From contig CAJUNA010000042.1 in assembly GCA_910587645.1 (NCBI GenBank), positions 1 through 64,000 on the forward strand: a stretch of 64,000 nucleotides of DNA, written 5' to 3'. The notes beneath the pieces are model-generated. The model saw only the letters and a program-made list of their open reading frames with translations. It was not told the origin of the DNA and ran no database searches. The DNA comes from an uncultured Oscillospiraceae bacterium. GTDB lineage: Bacteria > Bacillota > Clostridia > Oscillospirales > Oscillospiraceae. The position numbers and the translations under genes were made by a program. Position 1 is the stretch's first letter. Each line of letters starts with the position of its first letter. Of this stretch, positions 33,471 through 41,313 are shown piece by piece.

Positions 33471-34850
33471 TTAATTTTCAGCCGTACTCAACTGCTTGAT
33501 AATCACCCGGAACAGCTCCGAAATTTCCGCTTCCTCTACCGCGTAGCGCCACTCCTGATAGGCGCCGGTATACGAAATCGCGAAAATCGTCTCGCTTTGC
33601 AGCCGCAGGATGGATCTCCCTGCCTTTGCCGCCTGATTTTCCCGGTCCGTCCCTGTTAGCGTGTAGATTGTAAACAGCTTCTCACCAATCGCCGTCCCCC
33701 GGACGCCATAAAATTCCGTTGCGTGGACGGTGGCGCTGGTATTGACCTGCCGGACGGTAAAATGGCTGTCCCACTCCTTCGGGACCAGCAGATACCACCC
33801 GTCCGTCAGGTTATGGTAGGTAATGGCTTCCTGCTGGCCGTTCCCGTCAGGCCGGTAGCTGTACCAGTACAGTTTCCAATACTCGATCTCCTTGGATTCC
33901 GATGGCAGCCGCGCGGGGCGGGGCACCGCCGTAGCCCCATCGCCGGTAATGTCGGCAGGCTGGATCTGGCTGTTCAAATACCGGGAGATCTGGGTGGATT
34001 TACCGGTGTCCTCACTAAGGACAATGTTAACCAGCTCCAACTGGTGGTAGAAGAGGATATCCGTAATGGCGTTGCTGGTGTCATCCGCCCCGGTAATGCG
34101 GCTGGTGACAAAGATCGCTGTCTCATTCCCCAGCAAACGCCCCACATGGATACCCTGCAAGGATGCCACCGGCGCAGACAGCCTTGCTGTAGACTGGAGT
34201 TGCAGGCTGTTGTTCTCCCCGTCCCAGTCGTAGTAGTCCGCCAGGCTCAGCCCCGCCTCCGTGGGGTCGCTGCGCAGCAGCACCAGCTCTAAATCGTCAT
34301 CGCCATCCATATCAACCACCTCATAGCGGGCATAGGGGGCGCTCATCAGCCGCACAGGCTCCAAATCCCGCACGGCGTAGACGCTGATCGCCTGCACCTC
34401 CGCGCTGACCTGCCAGCTTACCAGGATTTCCCTGACCCCATCGCCGTCCATGTCCTCATACCGGACGCTATGGATAGAGGTGCCGCTGCCGTCAATAATA
34501 GAGGCCTGCTGATAGCCATCCTCCGACTCCCGGAAAATATAGATTTTCAAGGGCCGCTCCTCGCTGCTGACCCGGAAAAATGCCAGCGCCTCGTCCGTCC
34601 CGTCCCCATCTAGGTCCACCATCTGCACCGGCGGCAGGTTTCCCCCCGCCTGGGGCGCGGCATATTCCGCCCCCAAGGCCAGGATTTCTGACAGCCGCGC
34701 GCTGAGGGCCTTGTATTCCTCTGGAAGCTGGGGCAGGGCGTACAAGTCCTCCACAGACGCGCTCATCATGCACCCACCCAGCAGCAGCGGCAGCAGCGCC
34801 GCCAGCAGCGGGAGGAAAAGCCTCTTTTTCAATTGTGCCACTGGCCTCAC
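33471..34850 (-). CDS. Lipoprotein with FG-GAP/VCBS-type calcium-binding repeats
   Basis: 459 residues. A basic start, hydrophobic core and LLGGC lipobox (Cys27) predict a lipidated outer-leaflet protein. Three D-x-D-G-D segments (DLDGDGTDEALAF, DMDGDGVREILVS, DMDGDDDLELVLL) are those of VCBS/FG-GAP beta-propeller repeats that bind Ca2+. A GTG at 34850 is used; GTG 34841 is an alternative. It is the first gene of the operon with the two-component system, so it may feed signals to the kinase. No enzyme motif. Confidence 0.8.
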   Translation of the reverse strand: MRPVAQLKKRLFLPLLAALLPLLLGGCMMSASVEDLYALPQLPEEYKALSARLSEILALGAEYAAPQAGGNLPPVQMVDLDGDGTDEALAFFRVSSEERPLKIYIFRESEDGYQQASIIDGSGTSIHSVRYEDMDGDGVREILVSWQVSAEVQAISVYAVRDLEPVRLMSAPYARYEVVDMDGDDDLELVLLRSDPTEAGLSLADYYDWDGENNSLQLQSTARLSAPVASLQGIHVGRLLGNETAIFVTSRITGADDTSNAITDILFYHQLELVNIVLSEDTGKSTQISRYLNSQIQPADITGDGATAVPRPARLPSESKEIEYWKLYWYSYRPDGNGQQEAITYHNLTDGWYLLVPKEWDSHFTVRQVNTSATVHATEFYGVRGTAIGEKLFTIYTLTGTDRENQAAKAGRSILRLQSETIFAISYTGAYQEWRYAVEEAEISELFRVIIKQLSTAEN

Positions 34851-34940
34851 CGCCTTTGAAAATCTTTTCTTTTATACTGTATCACAACCCGCGCCGTTTT
34901 GGTAGACCCAATCCTATAGGGCCTTCCATTTTCCATCCGC

Positions 34941-35693
34941 TCACCTGGGCACCTTTGGCCGGGAGGGCAGCAGCACCCGCCCCATGCACACGATACTCCG
35001 GCCGCTGTCCCGGGGCAGGAACACATCCGCGCCGGCCCTGGCCCGGTTCAGGGAGAAAAGATACACCATCCCCAGCCCATCCCGGACATACTGCTTGCAC
35101 AGCATTTCCCCATCCACGCAAAAAATACCTACATCCCCATTGCACAAGGGATCCCGGTTGACAAAGGCGATAGACCCGTCCTCAATATACGGCTCCATAG
35201 AATCCCCCTGGATGCGCACAGCGTATTCCGCCCCCCTGGGGGTGTCTCCGGTGACGTCAATATAGTCAAAATCCTCCCCGAACACAGGGGAAGCAAAGCC
35301 CGCCGCCGCAGGGCTGCGGTAGAGAGGGATCTGCCGGATCTCCGTATCCCGCGGCAGCTCTGTATCCAGTTCCTCCTGATAAGCGGACAGCGCCTCCGCC
35401 ATCGCCCGCAGGGTTTGACGGCCCGGAACCCGCAGGGAGCGGTATATCCTGACCAGCCGCTCCTCCTCCACTGTACAGGTAAAACTTTTCCCGGAAAAGG
35501 AGTCCTGATAGAGATAATTCGGCTCAATATCCAATACCCGCAGCAGGCGCAGCAGCACGTCTTCCCGCATGGCGTTCTGTCCGTTCTCATAGTTGCTGAT
35601 CGCGGAGACACTGACTCCCAGCGCCTTGGCCAATTCCCCTTGATTGATGCCCAACTCCTTGCGCCGCTCCCGCAGTCTTTGCCCAAAGCTCAT
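34941..35693 (-). CDS. XRE-type repressor with LexA/S24 self-cleavage domain
   Basis: 250 residues. HTH_3 at 5-60 (GINQGELAKALGVSVSAISN). The C-terminal S24 peptidase has catalytic Ser165 (GDSMEP) and Lys200 (MLCKQY). An Ala131-Gly132 pair in AAAGFASP fits the autocleavage site. Phage CI-like and HdiR-type stress repressors share this plan: RecA-stimulated cleavage releases target genes. ATG 35693 has AAAAGGAG at 8 nt. No phage genes are nearby, so it is probably a stand-alone stress regulator acting on its divergent promoter region. Confidence 0.9.
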   Translation of the reverse strand: MSFGQRLRERRKELGINQGELAKALGVSVSAISNYENGQNAMREDVLLRLLRVLDIEPNYLYQDSFSGKSFTCTVEEERLVRIYRSLRVPGRQTLRAMAEALSAYQEELDTELPRDTEIRQIPLYRSPAAAGFASPVFGEDFDYIDVTGDTPRGAEYAVRIQGDSMEPYIEDGSIAFVNRDPLCNGDVGIFCVDGEMLCKQYVRDGLGMVYLFSLNRARAGADVFLPRDSGRSIVCMGRVLLPSRPKVPR

Positions 35694-35723
35694 GGCAGCA
35701 CTCTCCTTTTCCCGTATAGCTAT

Positions 35724-35752
35724 AGGATATATGGAATCACACAAAAAGTCAA
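35724..35752 (-). promoter_or_regulatory. SigA-type promoter of the XRE-S24 repressor
   Basis: Minus strand TTGACT, 17-nt spacer, TATCCT, about 30 nt upstream of the ATG; the region contains a small palindrome ATAGCTAT (35716-35723) that could be an operator. Confidence 0.65.
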
Positions 35753-35773
35753 CAGAAAATCTAAAATCCCCTC

Positions 35774-35802
35774 TTGACATTGCAGAACAGTTGTGCTACT
35801 AT
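35774..35802 (+). promoter_or_regulatory. Divergent SigA-type promoter without an obvious gene
   Basis: TTGACA, 17-nt spacer, TACTAT, pointing right. Only a 22-codon ORF (from ATG 35807) lies ahead before the antisense tRNA genes. 35803-35963 is AT-rich and otherwise empty. Confidence 0.55.
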
Positions 35803-35963
35803 ATCCATGGCCGGTAAACAGCAAAACAAAAATTTTAAATATAAATATAGCATAACTTTATTTTTGCGGAATTGAATAGGGGAAATCGTACTTTGAGCAA
35901 AAATGCGGCGGCAACTGGGATTGTTTTCCGTCTCCTCGGTTCCGGGATCCGTGCCTGCCAGCG

Positions 35964-35990
35964 AAAAAAGGCCGTGCCAACGGCACGACC
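35964..35990 (-). terminator. Terminator of the tRNA operon
   Basis: GGTCGTGCC pairs with GGCACGGCC (one G-T pair) on the minus strand, followed by TTTTTT, about 10 nt after tRNA-Tyr. Confidence 0.9.
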
Positions 35991-35999
35991 TTTCAGGAC

Positions 36000-36084
36000 T
36001 GGTGGGAGCGGGTGGATTCGAACCACCGAAGTCGTCGACAACAGATTTACAGTCTGCCCCCTTTGGCCACTCGGGAACGCTCCC
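36000..36084 (-). tRNA. tRNA-Tyr (anticodon GTA)
   Basis: 85 nt including the encoded CCA. Acceptor arms GGGAGCG/CGCTCCC pair fully. The anticodon loop reads CTGTAAA with GTA at its centre. A long variable arm gives the class II shape expected for bacterial tRNA-Tyr. The T arm is GGTTCGAATCC. Confidence 0.97.
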
Positions 36085-36118
36085 CTATTAAATTATAAAG
36101 GCTGTCAAACTCAGAGAA

Positions 36119-36194
36119 TGGAGCTGGTAGACGGACTCGAACCCCCGACCTGCTGATTACAAATCAGCTGCTCTACCAACTGAGCTATACCAGC
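36119..36194 (-). tRNA. tRNA-Thr (anticodon TGT)
   Basis: 76 nt with encoded CCA. The acceptor is GCTGGTA/TACCAGC, the anticodon stem CTGAT/ATCAG with loop TTTGTAA, and the T arm GGTTCGAGTCC. It lies 34 nt upstream of tRNA-Tyr in the same transcript. Confidence 0.97.
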
Positions 36195-36213
36195 ACGATT
36201 AGCAACGAATCGT

Positions 36214-36242
36214 ATGATAGCAGACTTTCTCGGATTTGTCAA
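36214..36242 (-). promoter_or_regulatory. SigA promoter of the tRNA-Thr/tRNA-Tyr operon
   Basis: Minus strand TTGACA, 17-nt spacer, TATCAT; the start site falls about 13 nt before tRNA-Thr. Confidence 0.88.
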
Positions 36243-36265
36243 CCTAAAATTTGAATTTTAGGAGG
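36243..36265 (+). promoter_or_regulatory. Hairpin overlapping the Shine-Dalgarno of the zinc-ribbon gene
   Basis: CCTAAAAT pairs perfectly with ATTTTAGG (36243-36262), and the last three bases of the stem are the first three of the AGGAGG site (36260-36265). Folding would partly mask ribosome binding. Confidence 0.6.
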
Positions 36266-36275
36266 AAAAATTTTT

Positions 36276-36443
36276 TTGCGTACTGTACATAAGAACTGGC
36301 GGGACGTCCAGCGGCGGGCGGCCCGGGCGGAATGCGCCCTCTGCGGCGGCGAGCTGTACGTAGGGGAACCGTTCTGGCGCTTGGGCGGCAGGGTGCTGTG
36401 CGGGTACTGCCTGCGGCACTGGCTGGGGGAGGTGCGGCCATGA
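36276..36443 (+). CDS. Small zinc-ribbon protein (TTG start)
   Basis: 55 residues, too short for usual ORF calling. Two Cys pairs (ECALCGGEL and VLCGYCLRHW) form a probable zinc ribbon. The N-terminal half is Arg-rich (RTVHKNWRDVQRRAAR), suited to nucleic-acid binding. TTG 36276 lies 10 nt after AGGAGG. No ATG or GTG fits. Its stop overlaps the next ATG (ATGA). Family unknown. Confidence 0.65.
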   Translation: MRTVHKNWRDVQRRAARAECALCGGELYVGEPFWRLGGRVLCGYCLRHWLGEVRP

Positions 36444-36655
36444 CCCTCCTGCAAATGTCCCGCTCCTACCGGAGCAGCGCGGAAATGATCCGCCTGCGGA
36501 TCATTTCCTTGAAAGACGAAGCACGCCGCGCCGAAGGGCCGGAGAAAGACGGCTTAGAGCGGCGTATCCGGGATCTGCGCGTCCTCTACCGGGAGACCCG
36601 GGAGACGGCCCTGGTCCTGGAGCGGTATTACCAGGGAAGGAGGTGTGAGGAATGA
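36440..36655 (+). CDS. Small coiled-coil protein of the three-gene cassette
   Basis: 71 residues, strongly helical and charged: SRSYRSSAEMIRLRIISLKD and a second helix with IRDLRVLYRETRETALVLER. It starts with an ATGA overlap to the zinc-ribbon gene and ends with another ATGA overlap to the sigma-4-like gene. No family recognised. Tight coupling suggests a complex with its neighbours. Confidence 0.65.
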   Translation: MTLLQMSRSYRSSAEMIRLRIISLKDEARRAEGPEKDGLERRIRDLRVLYRETRETALVLERYYQGRRCEE

Positions 36656-36966
36656 CCAGGCGGTACGGCAGGAGCCGGCAGCCAGAATATCTGCGCAGCA
36701 GCGACCTCCTGGGGGGGCTGGACGCCTGGGAGCGGGAAAACAGCGGGGACAACGAGGAACAGCTCGCCAGGCTCCGCCGGAACCTGAAGAAGGCCCGGGA
36801 GACGGAGCTGACGGCAAAGCAGGCGGAAATCCTTCACATGTATTACGACCTGGGTATGTCCGTCCCCCGGATCGCCCAGGAAAAGGGCTTGCACAAGTCT
36901 ACGGTCTCCCGTACGCTGGCCCGGGGCCGGGAAAGATTAAAAAGGTACTTGCAATATAGCTGGTAA
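36652..36966 (+). CDS. Sigma-factor region-4-like HTH protein
   Basis: 104 residues. An Arg-rich N-terminus and acidic helix precede a C-terminal sigma-70 region 4-type HTH: LTAKQAEILHMYYDLGMSVP and ARIAQ/KGLHKSTVSRTLARGRE-like residues ending RLKRYL. No region 2, so it cannot act as an ordinary sigma factor. It may bind DNA alone, like ArpU/YlxM-type proteins, or modify RNA polymerase. Third gene of the overlap-coupled cassette. Confidence 0.8.
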   Translation: MTRRYGRSRQPEYLRSSDLLGGLDAWERENSGDNEEQLARLRRNLKKARETELTAKQAEILHMYYDLGMSVPRIAQEKGLHKSTVSRTLARGRERLKRYLQYSW

Positions 36967-37032
36967 TCTGATACACTCTCCAAATATAGTTTGTATTCCG
37001 TCAAAAATCACCGGAGAAGGAGAAAAGGGAAC

Positions 37033-37917
37033 ATGATTAATTCAGCTATGCACAGCCGTTGGGGCAAATTGGGGATGGCTATGACCGGGGCGTTGATCTA
37101 CTCAATTGGCATCAATCTGTTTGTAGTCCCCCTGGGCTTGTTTACGGGGGGCATGATGGGCTTCTGCCAATTGCTGCGGAGCATCATCCTGGGCCTGTTG
37201 GGGATTGATGCCCTGACCTTTGACCTGTCGGGTATTATTTACTACATCTTGAACATACCGCTGTTCATCATTGCCTACCGGTCTCTGGGGCACATGTTTT
37301 TCCGCAACACCCTTATCTGTGCCACAGCTTATACCGTATTTTTGAGCATCATTCCCATTCCTGCCGCCCCCATTGTGGATGATGTGCTCACCGGCTGCCT
37401 GTTGGGGGGCGTTATTTCCGGCGTAGGTACAGGCATTGCCCTGACCAGCGGATGCTGCGGCGGCGGCCTGGACATCATCGGGCTGTATATGTCCAAGAAG
37501 GGCGTAAAGATCACCATGGGCCAGTTCGGCATGTTCTTTAATTTTGTGCTGTTTATGCTGTGCTGGATGCTCTATGACATTCCTACCATGATTTATTCCG
37601 TGCTGAACACCATTTTTCACGCCCTGGCTTTAGACCGCGCCCACCGGCAGAGCGTTACTGTCCAGGTGTTGATTTTCACCAAGCTGGAAAACCCCGATCT
37701 CGACCGTTATATCATCGAAAACCTCCACCGGGGCATCACCCGCTGGGAAGGCAAGGGCGTCTACACAGGCGAGGACACCCATATCCTGTGCGTGTGCATG
37801 AACAAGTACGAAATTGAGGATCTGCGGGAAGCCCTGCGGAAGATTGACCCGAAAGCTTTCTTTATCGTCCAGGAGGGCGTACACGTCAGCCGTAATTTCG
37901 AACGCCGCCTATCCTGA
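37033..37917 (+). CDS. YitT-family membrane protein (YitT + DUF2179)
   Basis: 294 residues: five to six N-terminal helices with SGCCGGGLDIIGLYMSKKG, the YitT hallmark, and a cytoplasmic C-terminal DUF2179 domain (residues about 215-290; ITRWEGKGVYTGEDTHILCV). Function unproven; proposed as transporters or integral regulators. ATG 37033 follows an AGGGA site. A second, diverged YitT gene lies at 42675-43526. Confidence 0.9.
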   Translation: MINSAMHSRWGKLGMAMTGALIYSIGINLFVVPLGLFTGGMMGFCQLLRSIILGLLGIDALTFDLSGIIYYILNIPLFIIAYRSLGHMFFRNTLICATAYTVFLSIIPIPAAPIVDDVLTGCLLGGVISGVGTGIALTSGCCGGGLDIIGLYMSKKGVKITMGQFGMFFNFVLFMLCWMLYDIPTMIYSVLNTIFHALALDRAHRQSVTVQVLIFTKLENPDLDRYIIENLHRGITRWEGKGVYTGEDTHILCVCMNKYEIEDLREALRKIDPKAFFIVQEGVHVSRNFERRLS

Positions 37918-37982
37918 CAGCCCCAAGAAGTCCCGGTAGCCCCCATCCTGACGGTTCCCTAGCAAAGACCAAACAATCCCAA

Positions 37983-38014
37983 AAGGCCGGCGGGGCTCAT
38001 GCCCTGCCGGCCTT
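37983..38014 (-). terminator. Hairpin between convergent YitT and WG-SLH genes
   Basis: AAGGCCGGC and GCCGGCCTT pair around GGGC/GCCC. On the minus strand TTTT follows. It may end transcripts from both sides. Confidence 0.65.
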
Positions 38015-38025
38015 CTCACGCAGTA

Positions 38026-39852
38026 TCAAGTTTCTTCCACTAAAAAGCGGAACAAGAACGTTACAATCTGCCCCCGGCTGCACACGGCGTCAGGAGAAAA
38101 CAGTCCATCGCCACTCCCGGCGGTAATCCCCTCCGCTACCGCCCAAGCAACCGCCTGCGCGTATTCCGCCTCAGCGTCCACATCCGCAAACGCCGCTATA
38201 TCGCCCATCGGGCAGTCCGCCGCGTACCAAAGGTAGGCCACCGCCATTGCCCGGGAGCAAAGCTCCGCCGCGCCAAAGGTCTCTCCGTCCACCATACCGT
38301 TTTCATAGGCCCACAGGGCTGCCTGATAGTAGTAATTGCTGGGGGATACATCGGTAAAGGGATTTTCCACAACTGGCTCCGGACGGCCCACAGCCCGCCA
38401 CAGGAAGGTCAGGATTTCCCCGGTGGTGCAGGATTTATCTGGGGAGAACTGCCCTCCTCCGGTGCCGGTGATGACATCATGGTCTGTAGCCCAGGTTACC
38501 GCTTCGGCGTACCAGGAACCGGCGGGGACATCGGTAAAACCACCCACCTCCGCGCTTGCGCCGAAGGGCGCGGCCTGTTTGGCGTCAATGACCTCCTCCG
38601 TGTCGTAAACCCGCCAGATGTCGCCACGCTTCAGCCACAGGCAGCCGCCCCAGTGGTACGCGTTTTCATAGGTGAAGGGAACCAGCAGGTTGCCGTCCAT
38701 ATCGCTGACACCGCAGGAGCCGTCTGCCTGGATCAGCACCGTCACGCCGCCGCTGAACCCCAGGCCTCCGGCGGCATCGGAGGTAAACAGTACCGCGCCG
38801 GTCTCATCAATAGCTTGCAGCGCGCCATCAGCATAGCACAGTGCTGCCCCGTCCTGGAACGGCTCTACCTGCTCAAAGTCAAAACCGGTAATCTGCCGCC
38901 CTTCCGGATCTGCATAGGCCCAACGCTCTTGCTGGAGCAGGGCGGCGAAGCCATCAGGATAAGTCACAGCGCCATCGTATTCCGCCGGGACGGTTTCCTC
39001 GCCGCTGGCAGCGATCAGGCCCCAGCCCGTCTTTCCATTTTCTCCCTTGACGCACACGGCGGCTTTGCCGCCAGAAAAGGCTTCTGCCGCTTCATATTGA
39101 TAGGGGATCGCCAGCTCGCCCTGGTGGTCCCGGTATCCCCATGTGCCGGGGGTGGGTAGGAAGCCCAGAGGGCTGCCGTCCTCGTCCAGCTCCCACTCCC
39201 CCTTTTCCGCCACAGCAATGCGTCCATCGTGAAAGCCGTTCTGGTAATCCACCCAGGCGTCCGTTAAGATGCACAGTTCCCTGCCGGCACTGTCGATCAC
39301 CAAATAGACGGTTGCCGGCTGTTCCTCGCCGCCATGGACGGGAATGACCGCAACGCCATCGCTGAAACGGACGCAGTCCGTTTCCTCCAGCGCGGCGTCA
39401 GGGAAAGCCGCTACTTCCTCGCCAGTCTTGTCCAGCAGAACCAGTGTGCCGGACGCGTCTACTGCGAAAGCGCGGCCCTCCGAGAAGGGGAACGCACGGA
39501 CGTACTGCATGGGGATAACCAGCGTCCCCTCCGTGTCTACGTAGCCAAAACGTCCACCCTGGAAGCGGGAATCCCGTCCCTGGGTCCACTCGCCGGACAG
39601 GGACACCAAGGCCAGGCCATCGTGAAATTCTCCAGCGAAAGCGTAATTAGGCTCCAGCAGCAACGTACCGTCCGCGTGGTAGTAACCGTAGGAGCCGTCC
39701 TCCAGGACGGTGTATACCTCCTCCTCCGGGCTATAGGCGGCCACTTCGTCTATCCGAAGGTTGACCAGCTCCTCCACTGCCGCGGAGGAGGGGGCCGTCA
39801 GGCCCAGGCTCAGCAGCCCTGCTAATGCCAAGGCCAGCAGTGTTTTTTTCAT
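38026..39852 (-). CDS. Secreted WG-repeat protein with S-layer homology domains
   Basis: 608 residues. The signal peptide ends SSAAVEE (cleavage near residue 25). Residues about 40-430 are WG-type beta repeats (units such as GYYHADGTLLLEPNY, FGYVDTEGTLVIPMQ, WAYADPEGRQITGFDF). Three SLH domains fill 437-608 (FTDVPAGSWYAEAV, FTDVSPSNYYYQAA, FADVDAEAEYAQAV), which anchor the protein to pyruvylated wall polymers. ATG 39852 with GGAAAGGA upstream. Role on the surface unknown; WG repeats are thought to bind ligands or proteins. Confidence 0.9.
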   Translation of the reverse strand: MKKTLLALALAGLLSLGLTAPSSAAVEELVNLRIDEVAAYSPEEEVYTVLEDGSYGYYHADGTLLLEPNYAFAGEFHDGLALVSLSGEWTQGRDSRFQGGRFGYVDTEGTLVIPMQYVRAFPFSEGRAFAVDASGTLVLLDKTGEEVAAFPDAALEETDCVRFSDGVAVIPVHGGEEQPATVYLVIDSAGRELCILTDAWVDYQNGFHDGRIAVAEKGEWELDEDGSPLGFLPTPGTWGYRDHQGELAIPYQYEAAEAFSGGKAAVCVKGENGKTGWGLIAASGEETVPAEYDGAVTYPDGFAALLQQERWAYADPEGRQITGFDFEQVEPFQDGAALCYADGALQAIDETGAVLFTSDAAGGLGFSGGVTVLIQADGSCGVSDMDGNLLVPFTYENAYHWGGCLWLKRGDIWRVYDTEEVIDAKQAAPFGASAEVGGFTDVPAGSWYAEAVTWATDHDVITGTGGGQFSPDKSCTTGEILTFLWRAVGRPEPVVENPFTDVSPSNYYYQAALWAYENGMVDGETFGAAELCSRAMAVAYLWYAADCPMGDIAAFADVDAEAEYAQAVAWAVAEGITAGSGDGLFSPDAVCSRGQIVTFLFRFLVEET

Positions 39853-40153
39853 GGCAGTATCCTTTCCTGTGTGCGTAAGGCGGTTCTTCTTTGCCCCAAT
39901 TTTACCCGATGCCGCCGGATTTTGCAAGCCGTTCCAGTGATTCGTAATGGAATTGTAACGGAAAAAGGCGGCACTTTGCGGTTTTTTTCCATATTCTGGG
40001 GTAAAATGCCGGTTGGGGCAGCGGGGCCTGCTTTTTCCGCACACTATGCCGCGAATGTTCTGTAGGCGGTCTTGCAATAGACGCTGATCCGCCCCCTATC
40101 AACAAATTTGCCTATTCCCCAACTTTTCCAGCGGGAATTCGTTTACATAATGA

Positions 40154-40174
40154 TGTGGATAACTCTGTGGATAA
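40154..40174 (-). promoter_or_regulatory. Two perfect DnaA boxes in tandem
   Basis: On the minus strand TTATCCACA occurs twice with a 3-nt gap (40166-40174 and 40154-40162). Both match the strong DnaA consensus exactly. No dnaA, dnaN or gyr genes are in the window, so this is either an outlying DnaA-titration or control site or part of an origin region with moved genes. Confidence 0.7.
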
Positions 40175-40269
40175 TGTGCAAAACCTTAGCGCGGAAAGCA
40201 CTGCGGCTAGTTCCCTTCCGTTATGAGATGCCGTGGGGCAAGTACTTTTTCCAGAGTTGTGCCGGTTTT

Positions 40270-40318
40270 TGGCAAAACAAAACGGCGGGTAGAATGCCGT
40301 TGGATTCTACCCGCCGTT
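40270..40318 (-). terminator. Terminator of the lysR gene
   Basis: AACGGCGGGTAGAAT pairs perfectly with ATTCTACCCGCCGTT around an 8-nt loop. The minus strand continues TTTGTTTT. Confidence 0.9.
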
Positions 40319-40319
40319 A

Positions 40320-41276
40320 TCAATCTGGTGTATTTAGGTTTCCTTCCCCTCCGCCGTCCAAAAAGCCGTATGCTGCGCAGACGGACAGCAGGTGGCTCAA
40401 AAATTGATGGACCTCCCGCCGCTTCAGGCTGCCACGCAGGCAGATGAACCGCAGAGCCGTCTCCTCACCAGGAACCAACGTTACAGCCGCCACCCGGTAG
40501 TACTCCGCAAAGGATTGGGGGCCAAGTACGACCCCCCGCCCGCTGCGAACCAGGTTCATGCTGGTTTCTATACCATCTGAACGGTAGACGCGGCGGAAGG
40601 CAATGTTGAACTGCTTGCAGGTTTCCTTCAAAATCCGGTCTTCCGCTGAATTTTCCAGGCCGGAAATCATAGCGCAGCCCTGCAAGTCCTGGAGCGTCAG
40701 GGCCGCGCAGGCCGCGCGGGGATCCTGCGGCGAAGTCAGCACACACTGGCGTTCCCGCACCAGTTCCCGGGTATAAAATTCCGGCCGCTTGTCCAGATAA
40801 TCCTCCGATGGGAGACGGTCCAGGGCCAGGTCGATGGTTCCATTCCGCAGGTCAGCCAGATAGTCCCGTCCCGCCTCCGTGACAAAAACGGCTTCCATGT
40901 CTGGGTGGGCATCGAAAAACCGCACAATGTCGGGAAACAGCCCGTTGGAATACACCCGCGCCCCTACTACGATGCGCAAGCGGAGGTTTTTCGGCTTCCC
41001 CATGGATACTACCGCATGGTGGAAGGCCATCCAGGCTTCTACCGCCGGCTGGGCCTCCCGGCAGAAGACTACCCCGTCCTCGGTCAGCTCCAGCCCCCGG
41101 GCCGTCCGGGTAAACAGGGGGAAGCCCAGTTCATGCTCCAGCCGGTGGATCTGCTGGGACAGGGCGGACTGGGAAATGAAAAGCCGCTCCGCCGCCCGGG
41201 ATATATTCTTGCAGGCAGCTACCTCCAAGACGTACTGCACTTGTGTAACGGTCAAGCCCCGCTGTCCCCCCTCCAT
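40320..41276 (-). CDS. LysR-family transcriptional regulator
   Basis: 318 residues. N-terminal winged HTH (VQYVLEVAACKNISRAAERL, ISQSALSQQIHRLEHELG) and a two-lobed effector domain. ATG 41276 lies 5 nt after a stem-loop whose 3' arm holds the only Shine-Dalgarno-like bases (GGCGGA). A perfect palindrome GTAAATTTAC at 41323-41332 could be its own operator. The effector is unknown; the Gate-domain membrane protein upstream on the same strand may be a target. Confidence 0.92.
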   Translation of the reverse strand: MEGGQRGLTVTQVQYVLEVAACKNISRAAERLFISQSALSQQIHRLEHELGFPLFTRTARGLELTEDGVVFCREAQPAVEAWMAFHHAVVSMGKPKNLRLRIVVGARVYSNGLFPDIVRFFDAHPDMEAVFVTEAGRDYLADLRNGTIDLALDRLPSEDYLDKRPEFYTRELVRERQCVLTSPQDPRAACAALTLQDLQGCAMISGLENSAEDRILKETCKQFNIAFRRVYRSDGIETSMNLVRSGRGVVLGPQSFAEYYRVAAVTLVPGEETALRFICLRGSLKRREVHQFLSHLLSVCAAYGFLDGGGEGNLNTPD

Positions 41277-41313
41277 AATAAAATCCGCCGTTCCCGTTGG
41301 GAGCGGCGGATTT
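41277..41313 (-). terminator. Hairpin between the Gate-domain gene and lysR
   Basis: AAATCCGCCG/CGGCGGATTT stem, TTTTATT following on the minus strand, immediately before the lysR ATG. It may both end the upstream transcript and mask lysR translation. Confidence 0.6.

Larger units (their letters stand above)
39853..40319. other. Intergenic region with DnaA boxes
   Basis: 467 nt between two leftward genes. Besides the paired DnaA boxes (40154-40174) and the lysR terminator (40270-40318) it has a moderately AT-rich stretch at 40090-40190. No ORF of note. The promoter of the WG-SLH gene must lie within it. Confidence 0.5.

Noticed and set aside
34941..36966. A prophage, suggested by the CI-like repressor and sigma-4-like protein
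   Set aside because: No integrase, terminase, capsid, portal or lysis genes are present; neighbours are chromosomal.
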